DNA of 64,000 nucleotides from an uncultured Myxococcales bacterium. GTDB taxonomy: Bacteria; Myxococcota_A; UBA9042. Positions 35,283 through 44,192 of this stretch are shown piece by piece. Within the stretch, counting starts at the first letter, position 1. Each line of letters begins with the position of its first letter. The stretch covers positions 66,833-130,832 of the forward strand of contig CAISBR010000081.1 in assembly GCA_903883645.1 (NCBI GenBank), given 5' to 3'. Under the pieces are notes generated by a model that saw only the letters and a list, made by a program, of their open reading frames with translations, did not search any database and was not told where the DNA came from. Both the position numbers and the translations under genes were made by a program.

Positions 35283-36071
35283 GTGTATGGCTGGTATCTT
35301 GGGCCGCTCGACGTCGAAGTTCGCGCGGCGGATGCTCCGTGGTTTCCCCTCGGCTGCCGTGAGCGTCCTGAGCGTGGCCATGCCAAGCTGACAATTGAGT
35401 TAACCGCCCACACGGCACCTCCAGCCAGCGAAGAATACGCACAAATCCAAGAGTGGACTGCCGTCGGCTGTCGCATAGTCGCGCGCCGCACCATCGTCGA
35501 GATTGACTGGCAGGCTGCAACAGCCCGATGGTCTTGGCCAATTCCAGAGAGTGCCTACGCACAGCAAGACTTGCGCAGTTCCACCGCGCTGGCCACGCTG
35601 CTGGCACTTGCGCTGCGGCACGGTGGCGTGCTGCTCCACGGCACTAGCTTGACGCGCGGAGACGACGCGGTCGTAGCAAGCGGGCCATCTGGTGCTGGTA
35701 AATCGACGTTGGCGAGGCGCTTCCACGGCCGCTACCTGCACGACGACACGACGCTAATCATGCCAAGCGAGACCGGCTGGCAGGTCTGGTTTCAAGACAT
35801 CCATCGCGCCGGGCCGGGCAAGCACGTCGACCAAGCACGCCTCAAGCGCCTCTTTAGCATCGACCGCGACCGCAGTATCACGGCCAAGCGCAGGCTAAGC
35901 GTCGGCGATGGGCTGCAGCAACTGCTTGAGCAAACGTACTATGCCACGCCGTGGGCCACGCAGCAGCTGACCGGCAACTTGATCAATTTACTTGAAGGCG
36001 TGCCGTGTTACGCCCTTACGCATTGCCTTGCGAGCCCACTGCACGTATTGGAGTGCGTGCTCTGGGATTAG
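35283..36071 (+). CDS. HprK-like kinase of a peptide-modification operon
   Basis: 262-residue protein resembling the C-terminal kinase domain of HPr Ser kinase. LLHGTSLTRGDDAVVASGPSGAGKST includes the Walker A loop at about 134-141, shown in part, and YLHDDTTLIMP has the DD of the HprK active site. It lacks the HprK N-terminal domain; a different beta-rich region occupies residues 1-100. HprK-like proteins occur in the 'HPr-rel-A' gene set with PqqD-type proteins, and some lasso systems use them to phosphorylate precursors. It begins with GTG at 35283 with GAGG upstream. Its substrate is likely the adjacent peptide, which is an inference. Confidence 0.78.
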   Translation: MYGWYLGPLDVEVRAADAPWFPLGCRERPERGHAKLTIELTAHTAPPASEEYAQIQEWTAVGCRIVARRTIVEIDWQAATARWSWPIPESAYAQQDLRSSTALATLLALALRHGGVLLHGTSLTRGDDAVVASGPSGAGKSTLARRFHGRYLHDDTTLIMPSETGWQVWFQDIHRAGPGKHVDQARLKRLFSIDRDRSITAKRRLSVGDGLQQLLEQTYYATPWATQQLTGNLINLLEGVPCYALTHCLASPLHVLECVLWD

Positions 36072-36100
36072 CCGCCGGTATGCCACCGGCACGGAACGCC

Positions 36101-37291
36101 ATGGAACAGCCTAAGGCTCACGACGAAGACAACTTTCTTGATCGCTTGATCGCGGCGTATCGCACCGGTGGTCGGCCGGCGCGGGTGCAGATCGACGTGA
36201 CCTATCGCTGCGAGTTGGACTGCAAGCATTGCTATCTAGACAACCGCACGACCTGGCCCGAGCTGACAACGGCAGAGTGGCTTGGGGTGCTCGAGCAACT
36301 GGCAGAGCTTGGGGTGTGGTTCGTGTCGTGGAGCGGCGGCGAAGTGACCCAACGCGCCGATCTGCTGACACTGATCGATGCAGCTGCCAAGCTGGGATTT
36401 CGTCAGGTGATTCGCACCCACGCCGGCACGATGGACGCTCGCATGGCCCAAGGATTGGCGGCCGCCGGCGTCATGGAGGCCAAGATCTCGGTGTACAGCT
36501 TGAGCGCCGACGTACACGACGCATTTACGCGGCGACCGGGCTCGTGGCAGGCGACAATGACTGGTATTGCTTGCTTAAAAGCAGCGGGAGTCGCGGTTGA
36601 GATTGAGTTCATCATCCAGCCCCACACGATCGACGAGATTCCCGCACTATTTTCTCACTTTAGCAAACAAGGCATGGTCGTGAAGTTTGGCACTTCCATC
36701 TTCCGCGACCATATGGGAAGCGAAGGCTTGGACCTACTTGATTTGACCGACGAACAGCGCGAGCGAGCCAAGGGGTTAGCGTACGCGGCGGCCACTGCGA
36801 TTGGGAATTCGATGGTGCCGATCCGTGACCGCCCCGACGAAGGCCCATGCGGCGCCGGGCGCAGCCAGTTCTATATTTCGCCAGATGGCTCGGTGTGGCC
36901 GTGCGTGATGTTCCCAATGGAAATTGGACACTTGCGCGAGCATCGCCTTGTCGACATTTGGGAAAACTCGCCCCAGCTCAAGGGCCTGCAGAAGTGGACC
37001 AATAAGGACCGCGACGGCTGCCAATCGTGCGCCGGCAGCGGCATGTGCTTCTACTGCCCAGGCGAGGCCTACAAGACTACCGGCGACTACAAAGTGCCGC
37101 CCGCGCACTTCCACAGCCGCACCCGTGCGGAGCTAAAGGGATACGAGCTTGCTCGCGGCGCCAAGCTAACTGCCGAAGAGTGGGCGACGATTCCCGATGG
37201 CGGCAGCGCGCCGCCCCGCCCCACCAAGTTCATCTTCCCCATCTACCGCCCGCAAAAGGGCCGAAGTGCGCGGGTTGGCGACACAAAATGA
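36101..37291 (+). CDS. Radical SAM/SPASM peptide-modifying enzyme
   Basis: 396 residues. Cys37, Cys41 and Cys44 (CELDCKHC) bind the radical [4Fe-4S] cluster; SWSGGEVTQR supplies the GGE SAM contact. The C-terminal SPASM-like part has C-x12-G-x4-C (CGAGRSQFYISPDGSVWPC in outline) and C-x2-C-x5-C-x2-C (CQSCAGSGMCFYC), six of the usual seven cysteines, with the last absent. SPASM enzymes often form thioether or carbon-carbon links in peptides, as PqqE and sactisynthases do. An alternative ATG at 36080 is in frame. It overlaps the peptidase gene by 4 bases (ATGA). Confidence 0.88.
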   Translation: MEQPKAHDEDNFLDRLIAAYRTGGRPARVQIDVTYRCELDCKHCYLDNRTTWPELTTAEWLGVLEQLAELGVWFVSWSGGEVTQRADLLTLIDAAAKLGFRQVIRTHAGTMDARMAQGLAAAGVMEAKISVYSLSADVHDAFTRRPGSWQATMTGIACLKAAGVAVEIEFIIQPHTIDEIPALFSHFSKQGMVVKFGTSIFRDHMGSEGLDLLDLTDEQRERAKGLAYAAATAIGNSMVPIRDRPDEGPCGAGRSQFYISPDGSVWPCVMFPMEIGHLREHRLVDIWENSPQLKGLQKWTNKDRDGCQSCAGSGMCFYCPGEAYKTTGDYKVPPAHFHSRTRAELKGYELARGAKLTAEEWATIPDGGSAPPRPTKFIFPIYRPQKGRSARVGDTK

Positions 37292-37680
37292 GCGCCGATG
37301 TGTGGTGGCAAGTCGAGGGCGTGTCGATGTGGCCGCTGCGAGCGCCGCTCCAGGTGCGACTAAGCCAGACTGAGACCTATCTTCCCGGCGATATTATCGG
37401 CTTTATTGGCGACCGCCCCGGCACGCTCGTGCTGCATCGGGTGGTGGGGCTGTGCGGCGACCAGATCGAAGCACGCGGCGACACCAACCGCTACGCCGAT
37501 GCCCCGGTTCCCCGCCAGGCCGTTATCGGCAAGCTGGCAGCCGTGCGCCTGGACGCTGTGGTGGTGCAGATTCCTGAACACGGCGTGCGCGCAGTGGTGC
37601 TGCGGCGGCTGGGCCAGGCGTGGTCGCACCTTGCACCCGTGCTGCGGAGTGGCGTTGCAACCCTGCGCCAACGCGGCTAG
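37288..37680 (+). CDS. S26-type signal-peptidase-like protease (Ser-His)
   Basis: 130-residue protein with the signal peptidase box VEGVSMWPL (catalytic Ser13), HRVVG (His50) where bacterial LepB has Lys, and ARGDTN with Asp71. A His in place of Lys is the pattern of archaeal/ER-type Sec11/SipW peptidases. It lacks an obvious membrane anchor at the N-terminus. It overlaps the radical SAM gene by 4 bases, so the two are coupled. In context, it could remove the leader of the small peptide; that is an inference. Confidence 0.72.
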   Translation: MSADVWWQVEGVSMWPLRAPLQVRLSQTETYLPGDIIGFIGDRPGTLVLHRVVGLCGDQIEARGDTNRYADAPVPRQAVIGKLAAVRLDAVVVQIPEHGVRAVVLRRLGQAWSHLAPVLRSGVATLRQRG

Positions 37681-37685
37681 AAATG

Positions 37686-37713
37686 TTGACATGAGCCGCC
37701 CTTGCGGTAGGGT
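37686..37713 (+). promoter_or_regulatory. Sigma-70-type promoter candidate upstream of the CpoB-like gene
   Basis: TTGACA (37686-37691), 16-base spacer, TAGGGT (37708-37713). The -35 is perfect, the -10 weak. It begins 6 bases after the peptidase stop, suggesting that the peptide operon ends here and the CpoB-like gene has its own promoter. Confidence 0.45.
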
Positions 37714-37791
37714 CTAGTAGTCGTGCTGCTGGCCATGCTGGTCGGTGTGCGGCATTTGCGACCGGGACTGGTCCTGGCAGGCGAGGCGAGC

Positions 37792-38634
37792 TTGCGAATT
37801 CCCCTATTTCCGCAAGCAGTTGTTACCCCCGGCTTGATGGCTGGCGCTCTGCTGCTGCTGGCCTCTGGCTGTGCTACGTCGCGGGCCCAGCAACTCGAAA
37901 CCGAGGTGCAGACCCTGCGCGACGATCTCGACGACCTCAAACGCAGCCAGGCCGCGTCGCGGGTACAGTTCGACGAACTGCGCGGGCGCTTGGTCATGGT
38001 CGAAGAAAAAGCCGACTCGGCACGGGTCGATCGCTCGCGCAAAGACTCGGGTTGGATTCCGAAATTGCCGACGGTGCGTGTTGGCCCGGCCCAGCCGACG
38101 CCGCGCGCGGTCGAGGCCGAAGAAGAGGGCAGTGGCGAGCTGCCTGATACGCCGGTAGCCGTGGCTCCGCCCGCGGTGCTGCCCAGCCCGTCGGGGCCGG
38201 GTGGCGACTTGCCGCCGCAGCTCGATAATCAGAAACCGAAGGGTGATCCGGCGGTTATGCTGTACAATCAGGCCAAGGCGCTGCTGGATAGCGACCAGTT
38301 GCCGGCCGCGCGCGCCGGTTTTGAGCAGCTGCTACAGGCCCATCCCGACCACGATCTGGCCGACAACGCGCTGTATTGGATTGGCGAGAGCTGGTACGCG
38401 CAGGCGCAGTGGCTCAAGGCGGCGAACCACTTCGTGCGCGTGGCCAAAGAGTACCCGCGCGGCAACAAAGTGCCCGACGCGATGTACAAGCTCTCGAAAA
38501 GTTACGAGAAACTCGGCGATGACTCCGGCTCGAGCGATGTGCTGCGCCAGCTGTGCAAGCACTATCCGGGCACGCCTGCGGCCAAGCGCGCGGGTGACGA
38601 CTTGGCCCATCGGCCGGCACGGACGGAACCATGA
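37792..38634 (+). CDS. CpoB/YbgF-like TPR lipoprotein
   Basis: 280 residues from the chosen start. The lipobox LLASGC precedes a coiled coil (QQLETEVQTLRDDLDDLKRSQ in part), a Pro-rich linker, and C-terminal TPR repeats with AVMLYNQAKALLDSDQLPAARAGFEQLL and DNALYWIGESWYAQAQWLKA, as in CpoB, which acts with Tol-Pal and PBP1B at division. The start is uncertain: GTG 37723 and ATG 37735 give long leaders, ATG 37837 lacks a charged n-region, and TTG 37792 has GAGG 6 bases upstream and gives a normal lipoprotein signal. No tol genes are visible. Overlaps the LysM gene by 4 bases. Confidence 0.75.
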   Translation: MRIPLFPQAVVTPGLMAGALLLLASGCATSRAQQLETEVQTLRDDLDDLKRSQAASRVQFDELRGRLVMVEEKADSARVDRSRKDSGWIPKLPTVRVGPAQPTPRAVEAEEEGSGELPDTPVAVAPPAVLPSPSGPGGDLPPQLDNQKPKGDPAVMLYNQAKALLDSDQLPAARAGFEQLLQAHPDHDLADNALYWIGESWYAQAQWLKAANHFVRVAKEYPRGNKVPDAMYKLSKSYEKLGDDSGSSDVLRQLCKHYPGTPAAKRAGDDLAHRPARTEP

Positions 38635-39713
38635 AACACACCTTCTGGCTGCTGGCTTTGGCCCTGCTTCTGCCACAGACGGCGCTGGCGCAGTGGCTGC
38701 CCGACAAGTCGCAACCATCGATCCAGGTTCAGGATTCGGCGCGAACCGGCGAGCGCATCTACGTGGTCGAGCAAGGCGATACGCTGTGGTCGGTCGCAGA
38801 GCAACTCTACGATGATCCGTGGTATTGGCCGTCGCTGTGGTCGTACAACCCGCAGATCACCAATCCGCACCAAATTTATCCGGGCGATGTGCTGTATCTG
38901 TCGCGCAAAGCTCCGCCCGCGCAAGCCCAGAAGGCGGTTACGTTTGCCTCGTCGCGCTTTCAGCCCATCAAGAACGCGCCGAGCGAGCTGGTGCGGCGGG
39001 TGGGCTACATTAGCTCGCGCGATTACCGCGAATCGGGCGCCGTTGAAGCCAGCCGCGAAGAGCGCAACATGCTGGGAACACTCGACGAAGTGTACGTGCG
39101 GTTCCAGATGCGCCGCTGCAGTGAAGACACGCCCGAGGCGCGCGAAAAAGACCCCGACGCGTTTGTGGGGCCGTGCGTCAAAGAGAATGACCGCTACACC
39201 CTATACCGCGTCGAGCGCGAGGTTGTGCATCCGCTCACGGGCAAGGTAATCGGCTATAAAATCAACTTTCTGGGCGAGGGCAAGGTCCTGCGCACCAATA
39301 AGCCGCTGGCGAGCGTGCTGCTGACGCGGTCGTACTCGGAAATTAGCCGCGGCGACTTGGTGACCAATGTGTTCGAGCCACTGACGATGACCAAGCCGAC
39401 GCCGAATAAAGTCGAGCTGTTCGGCACGATCGTCGACTTCCACCACGAGACGACTGCGGCGGGCCAGTTCCAGTATGTGTATATCGACAAGGGCGCCGAC
39501 GACGGGGTCGAAAAAGGCAATCGTTTCGAGATTATGTGGCGCGGCGATGGTCTGCGGCGCGGCGATGTCGGCGACCTAAAAGACTTCCCCGACGAGCAAA
39601 TTGGCGTGGCGACCGTGGTCGAGGCGTACGATCGCCACTCGCTGGCGGTGCTGACGCAGTCGGTGCGCGAGATCGAGCGCGGCATGCCGGCAGTGATGGC
39701 CAAGGGCTTCTGA
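38631..39713 (+). CDS. Secreted LysM-domain protein
   Basis: 360 residues. Signal peptide MKHTFWLLALALLLPQTALA is followed by a LysM motif at about 40-95 (YVVEQGDTLWSVAEQLYDDPWYWPSLWSYN in part, ending IYPGDVLYLS), which binds peptidoglycan glycans. The rest is a beta-rich region without a recognised domain, including two Cys (about 152 and 166) and a GTIVDFHHETTAAGQFQYVYIDKG segment that resembles a flagellar/secretion-type assembly domain only loosely. It overlaps the CpoB-like gene (ATGA) and is probably co-transcribed, so a role at the cell wall is likely. Confidence 0.78.
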   Translation: MKHTFWLLALALLLPQTALAQWLPDKSQPSIQVQDSARTGERIYVVEQGDTLWSVAEQLYDDPWYWPSLWSYNPQITNPHQIYPGDVLYLSRKAPPAQAQKAVTFASSRFQPIKNAPSELVRRVGYISSRDYRESGAVEASREERNMLGTLDEVYVRFQMRRCSEDTPEAREKDPDAFVGPCVKENDRYTLYRVEREVVHPLTGKVIGYKINFLGEGKVLRTNKPLASVLLTRSYSEISRGDLVTNVFEPLTMTKPTPNKVELFGTIVDFHHETTAAGQFQYVYIDKGADDGVEKGNRFEIMWRGDGLRRGDVGDLKDFPDEQIGVATVVEAYDRHSLAVLTQSVREIERGMPAVMAKGF

Positions 39714-39878
39714 GCGCGGGCAAGTGTGCGCTCAGGGTTGCAAGTTTGCCGCGTCCAGTGAAACATAGGGCTCCTGCCGCGACTGCGCGCCAAGCCGGCG
39801 TTGAGACTCCGGCACAGGGGCATGTGCAGGACCGCGGTTACTGCGGAAGTGGTGCGGATAGCTGGGAGGCAGGCGCGG

Positions 39879-41762
39879 ATGTACCTGGAGTGGCACGACG
39901 TCAACGGCAAGCTCATGCAGCTGCAAATGAGCCAGGACATCGAGCCGGTCACCATCGGCCGTAAGCCCAATGTTTCGATGATCTTTTCGAATGAGTCGAC
40001 GGTGTCGCGCGACCACGGCCGCATCGGCTACGACGATCAGGACCGCACCTACTACATCAAAGACATCGGCTCGGCCAACGGCACGTTTGTCAACGGCAAA
40101 CAGGTCAAGCGCGCCGGAATTCGCGAGGGCGACGTTGTGCGCTGTGGCGAGCGGTTCGAGATCTTTGCCCGCGCCGGCGATGCCCCGACCCAAGATCGTG
40201 CGGTCGCTGCCGCCCCCGTGCCGCGCCAGCACATGCCGGTGCCGACCATGCACCAGCCTGGGATGGCCCAGCAGTTGCGCGACCAGATCGAAGCGCGCAG
40301 TGCATTGCCCGAACTCCGCAATGTCGAGCGCGATCGCGCCCATGCCGAGCGGCCCCCGGCGCCAGCAGAGCGCCAGCCCTCGGCGCAAATGGCACGCCCG
40401 TTGGTACCGCCCACGCCCGCGGTGCAAGCGCCACCGCCGCAGCCCGTGCCGCCGCAAGTACAAAATGCTAGCGCATCGCTGCCCATCGTCGCGGTGAATC
40501 ACGCCGAGTTAGACGCGCTGCGGCGCACGCTCGCCGACATTCAGGCCGAGAACGGCAGGCTCCTGCAGCGCGCCACCAACGCCGAGAACCGCATCCGCGA
40601 CATGGAGCGCAACGCGGTGGCCGACGAGGGCTTGTACGATAAGTACTCGCAGCTAAAGGAACATGCCCAGACGCTGAGCCGGCAACTCGACCAAGAGCGC
40701 GAGAAGTTTTCGCATAAAGAGAACGACGCGCTCGAGTCAGAGAGCAAGGTTCGCGAGCTGGATCGGCGCGCCAAAGAGGCCGAGGACAAAAGTGCCGACG
40801 CCCAGGAGCGTATCGCCGGCTTGAAGGTCCGCGTTACGCAAAAAGATCGGCAGATCGAAGAGTTGCAGCGACAGTACGACCAGTTGGACTACGAGGCGCG
40901 GGCGCTCAAAGACCAGGTCCTGTCGCTCGAGTCGATCATCAACGACGGCAACTTCTCGAACAACTCGTACGAGCGCAAGATCAATATGCTCCAAGAGATC
41001 ATCGAGGAGAAAGAGAACCTGATCCAAGAGAAGAAGGCGGAGCTGCGGGCCAAAGAGCTCGAGCTGCGCCAGGCGCAGATGGGTGTGGGTATCAGCGGGC
41101 TTGAGGACGAGAAACGCAAGCTGCTACAGGACTTTCATAACGCAATCAAGCGCAACGACGAGCTGGGCGACCGTATCAACGAGCAGAGCCGGCAGATCGA
41201 CACGCTGCGCAAAGACCTGGATGCGGCCAAGTCGGCGGCGGACAAGAAGCCCAAAGAAATCGACGTTACTGAACACCCCGACTTTAAGGCGAAAGTGCGC
41301 GAAGTCGAACGGATGCGCGAAGAGCTGCAGCAAGTTCAGCGCGATATGGCGAAGGCCGAGCTCAAGCTTGAGGCGGCGGCGAGCGAGAGCGGCAATCTGC
41401 GCACGCTGCAAGCGGAATTGGAGCGCCACAAGCTGCGCGCCGACCATGCCGAGCAGCAGATCAAAGACTCTGAGCGGCGCATCGACGAGTTGGTTGCCGA
41501 AGGCAGTGCCAAGGCAGGCCCAGCGATCACCGCTGAAATGGGCGAACAGATTGCGGATCTGGCTGAGGCCATTGTGGCGAGCAAGCGCAATGCCCTGCTG
41601 GCGCGCGATACCGCCGACCGGCTGAATCGCCAGCGCGACAAGACGGGTGAGCTGGCCGATCAGATTGAATTGGTTCTGGATGCCACAGTGGTGCTGGCGC
41701 AAGACCTGGGCATGCAAGAGCGCATGGTGAAATCCCTTCAGACCGACTTGGGGCTGGTGTAG
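39879..41762 (+). CDS. FHA-domain protein with a long coiled coil
   Basis: 627 residues. Residues about 5-95 form a forkhead-associated domain: VTIGRKPNVSMIF, STVSRDHGRI, and SANGTFVNGKQV, the phosphothreonine-binding loop set. A Pro/Ala-rich linker (105-205) follows, and residues about 210-600 are an almost continuous coiled coil with many Glu/Lys/Arg/Gln heptads. It should read phosphorylated partners, perhaps of the Ser/Thr kinases nearby, and act as a scaffold. The ATG at 39879 has GGGAGG about 9 bases upstream. The 165-base gap before it holds no gene. The AAA+ gene follows after 66 bases. Confidence 0.85.
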   Translation: MYLEWHDVNGKLMQLQMSQDIEPVTIGRKPNVSMIFSNESTVSRDHGRIGYDDQDRTYYIKDIGSANGTFVNGKQVKRAGIREGDVVRCGERFEIFARAGDAPTQDRAVAAAPVPRQHMPVPTMHQPGMAQQLRDQIEARSALPELRNVERDRAHAERPPAPAERQPSAQMARPLVPPTPAVQAPPPQPVPPQVQNASASLPIVAVNHAELDALRRTLADIQAENGRLLQRATNAENRIRDMERNAVADEGLYDKYSQLKEHAQTLSRQLDQEREKFSHKENDALESESKVRELDRRAKEAEDKSADAQERIAGLKVRVTQKDRQIEELQRQYDQLDYEARALKDQVLSLESIINDGNFSNNSYERKINMLQEIIEEKENLIQEKKAELRAKELELRQAQMGVGISGLEDEKRKLLQDFHNAIKRNDELGDRINEQSRQIDTLRKDLDAAKSAADKKPKEIDVTEHPDFKAKVREVERMREELQQVQRDMAKAELKLEAAASESGNLRTLQAELERHKLRADHAEQQIKDSERRIDELVAEGSAKAGPAITAEMGEQIADLAEAIVASKRNALLARDTADRLNRQRDKTGELADQIELVLDATVVLAQDLGMQERMVKSLQTDLGLV

Positions 41763-41828
41763 GCCTACGGGCAGCACGCCGCTCCCATCAACCAAGACCT
41801 GGCGCACGGGCGCCGGCAGAGAGGATCG

Positions 41829-43484
41829 ATGTCGAGCAACATGGTCACCGAGGCCGCCGAGGCTTCGCCGTTTCGCCCCGTTCCGCCGGCCGTCGACGAC
41901 CTGCACTACCTGATTCGGGCTCAATACAAGCTGCTGTATGTGGTCTCGGCCGAAGAAGAGCGCGTCGAGAAGTGGCTGCGCGACCTGGCTGTGCTGGATT
42001 CGCCCATGCTGCGCGAGCGCTGGGATGTGACCGCGTGGCAACCGCGCCAGCTGATCAAGTGGTCGTGTTCGCAAGGGTTTCGCTGTGATACCGCCGATGT
42101 GCCGGGCGACATTCGCGACCCGATCCGCGCGCTCGACTGGGTGTCGAACAACCTGACCCGCGATGCGGTGGTGGTGCTGCGCGACTTCCACCCGTTCTTC
42201 AATGATCCCATGGTGGCGCGCCGCGTTCGCGACCTGCCGCACACGTTTGCCGACTCGCAGTGCAAGCGGACCGTGGTGTTCTTGTCGCCCATCGTCAAGA
42301 TCCCGATGGAGCTCGAAAAAGACGCGGTGGTGGTCGATTTTGACCTGCCAGACCGCGACACCATGGAAGATATTGTGCGCGAGATGGCCTTCAATGGCGC
42401 GAAATCGCAGCGATTTGGCAAGAATTTCCAGAAGGTGCTCGAATCGCCCGAGTTGCAGCGCGAGATCGCCGAAGCCGCCCTGGGCCTGACGGAGCAAGAA
42501 GCGCGGCAGGTGTTTGCCAAGACCACCGTGCGCGACAAGGGCTTCCACCTCAAGACGATTCTGCAAGAAAAGAAGCACATTATCCGCAAGTCGGGCATCT
42601 TGGAGTTCTACGAGACCGCGCTGGGCATGGAGTCCGTGGGCGGTCTGATCCATATGAAAGAATGGCTGAATAAGCGGCGCAACGCCTTTGCCCCGGCGGC
42701 CCAAGAATTCGGCCTGCCCGCGCCCAAGGGCATCTTGCTGCTCGGCGTGCCGGGTTGCGGTAAGTCGCTGAGCGCCAAGGCAATTTCGCAGGCATGGCAA
42801 ATGCCGCTGCTGCGGCTGGATGTGGGCAAGGTTTTCGGCTCGCTGGTGGGTTCGTCCGAAGAGAACATGCGGCGGGCGATCAAGACGGCTGAGGCGGTGG
42901 CGCCGGCGATTCTGTGGCTCGACGAGCTCGAAAAGGGCTTTTCGGGCACCAAAAGCTCGGGCCAGTCGGACGGCGGTACGACGGCGCGCGTGTTCGCCAC
43001 GTTCCTGACATGGCTGCAAGAAAAGACCTCGCCGGTGTTCGTGATCGCCACGGCCAACGATGTGTCGATGCTGCCGCCCGAGCTGCTGCGCAAGGGTCGC
43101 TTCGACGAGATCTTCTTTATCGACCTGCCCAACCGCAACGAGCGCGAAGAAATTCTGACGATTCAGCTGAAGAAGCGGCGTCGCGATCCGGGCCTGTTCG
43201 ACATGAAGCAACTGCTTGATGTCACTGCTGGTTTCTCGGGTTCAGAGCTCGAAGAAGCCGTGGTCGGTGCCCTGTACGACACCTTTGACGAGGGCCAGGG
43301 GACCATCGATATCGGCACGACGAGCTTGGTGTCGGCCTGTCGAGAAGTCATTCCGCTGTCGCAGACGATGCGCGAGCGGCTGGCCGAGATGCGCGAATGG
43401 TCGAAGTCGCGCGCCCGCCGGGCTTCGCCGCCCGACGACACGCCGCTGACGACCGAAGAAAACCAACCGCGGCTTGAGATGTAG
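41829..43484 (+). CDS. Ycf46-type AAA+ ATPase
   Basis: 551 residues. The N-terminal 260 residues have a degenerate ATPase-like region ([26 protein letters not shown] in part) as in Ycf46. The AAA+ domain follows: Walker A GVPGCGKS (306-313), Walker B ILWLDE (361-366), sensor IATAND, and arginine-finger region LLRKGRFDE. The C-terminal lid ends in a Ser/Arg-rich tail. Ycf46 is known from cyanobacteria and plastids, where it is neighbour to Ycf35 and DUF2997 genes; the same order occurs here. It is likely a remodelling ATPase with an unknown client. Confidence 0.85.
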   Translation: MSSNMVTEAAEASPFRPVPPAVDDLHYLIRAQYKLLYVVSAEEERVEKWLRDLAVLDSPMLRERWDVTAWQPRQLIKWSCSQGFRCDTADVPGDIRDPIRALDWVSNNLTRDAVVVLRDFHPFFNDPMVARRVRDLPHTFADSQCKRTVVFLSPIVKIPMELEKDAVVVDFDLPDRDTMEDIVREMAFNGAKSQRFGKNFQKVLESPELQREIAEAALGLTEQEARQVFAKTTVRDKGFHLKTILQEKKHIIRKSGILEFYETALGMESVGGLIHMKEWLNKRRNAFAPAAQEFGLPAPKGILLLGVPGCGKSLSAKAISQAWQMPLLRLDVGKVFGSLVGSSEENMRRAIKTAEAVAPAILWLDELEKGFSGTKSSGQSDGGTTARVFATFLTWLQEKTSPVFVIATANDVSMLPPELLRKGRFDEIFFIDLPNRNEREEILTIQLKKRRRDPGLFDMKQLLDVTAGFSGSELEEAVVGALYDTFDEGQGTIDIGTTSLVSACREVIPLSQTMRERLAEMREWSKSRARRASPPDDTPLTTEENQPRLEM

Positions 43485-43523
43485 CCCCACAAGCGAAACA
43501 AGAACCTCAGGAGTTGGCCGCAT

Positions 43524-43934
43524 ATGTCGCACTTCACCACCGTGCAGACCAAAATCAACAACGTGATGCGGCTGGAGCTGGTGCTCAAGGAGCTGGGCTT
43601 CGCCTATAGCAAGGCCGAGGCCGAGGAACTTCTGCATGTTAAAGGCTATTTGGGGCAAAAGGCCAAGGCCAAGATGGTCATCCACGCCAGCAAGACGTAC
43701 GACATTGGCGTAAACGTGGATGCCACGACGGGCAATGTCAACTTTGTGGCGGACTGGGAATTTGTTGAACTTACCGCTGGTTATAACCAGGAAGAGTTCA
43801 ATCGCAAGGTCATGCAGCGCTATGCGTACCACACGGTCAAAGAAGAAGTGACCAAGCGCGGCTACACGCTCGAAGAAGAGACGACCGACGAGAAGCAGCA
43901 CATCCACATCAAGGTCTCGAGCTGGGGCGATTAG
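43524..43934 (+). CDS. DUF1257 protein (Ycf35 family)
   Basis: 136 residues with the family layout: MSHFTTVQTKINNVMRLELVLKELG at the start, shown in part, a GYLGQKAKAKMVIHASKTYDIGVNVD core and an acidic/His-containing tail. The family is known from cyanobacteria and plastids (Ycf35) and has no assigned activity. It starts 39 bases after the AAA+ gene and is followed after 21 bases by a DUF2997 gene. The gene order suggests a conserved functional unit. Confidence 0.85.
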   Translation: MSHFTTVQTKINNVMRLELVLKELGFAYSKAEAEELLHVKGYLGQKAKAKMVIHASKTYDIGVNVDATTGNVNFVADWEFVELTAGYNQEEFNRKVMQRYAYHTVKEEVTKRGYTLEEETTDEKQHIHIKVSSWGD

Positions 43935-43955
43935 GCTACTGGAGCGGAGGGCAAC

Positions 43956-44180
43956 ATGGCGAATCGTCGCGAAATCCAGTTCACGATCGATGACAACGGC
44001 GAGGTGTCGATCCAAGTCTTGGGGGTCAAGGGCGCCGAGTGTGAGCGCATTACCCGCGAGATCGAGTTGGCGCTAGGTGTAGTGCAACAGCGGACGCATA
44101 CGAGTGAATTTTACTCGCAGGCCGAGACTGTGCAGTCGGTGGGCAGCGGCGAAGGCGACAACGCGGACGGCGATTCGTAG
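43956..44180 (+). CDS. DUF2997 protein
   Basis: 74 residues. IQFTIDDNGEVSIQVLGVKGAECERITREIELALG in part matches DUF2997, with the conserved Cys in 'GAEC' and the ELALGVVQQRTHTSEFYSQ end; the rest is a short acidic tail. The family normally accompanies DUF1257. GGAGG is upstream and the gap to DUF1257 is 21 bases, so it is in the same transcript. Confidence 0.85.
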   Translation: MANRREIQFTIDDNGEVSIQVLGVKGAECERITREIELALGVVQQRTHTSEFYSQAETVQSVGSGEGDNADGDS

Positions 44181-44192
44181 CAGGGGACGGCG

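Noticed and set aside
27437-37680. Lasso peptide cluster
   Set aside because: The leader motif and HprK-like kinase would fit, but no asparagine-synthetase-like cyclase and no transglutaminase-like leader peptidase are present.
39714-39878. Extra N-terminal residues of the FHA protein from an upstream in-frame start
   Set aside because: The upstream codons give a basic non-domain stretch without a ribosome site, whereas the ATG at 39879 has GGGAGG.
41124-43211. Minus-strand open frame of 695 codons opposite the FHA and AAA+ genes
   Set aside because: His/Gln/Leu/Arg-rich antisense translation with no motif; the plus strand has Walker motifs and a good ribosome site.
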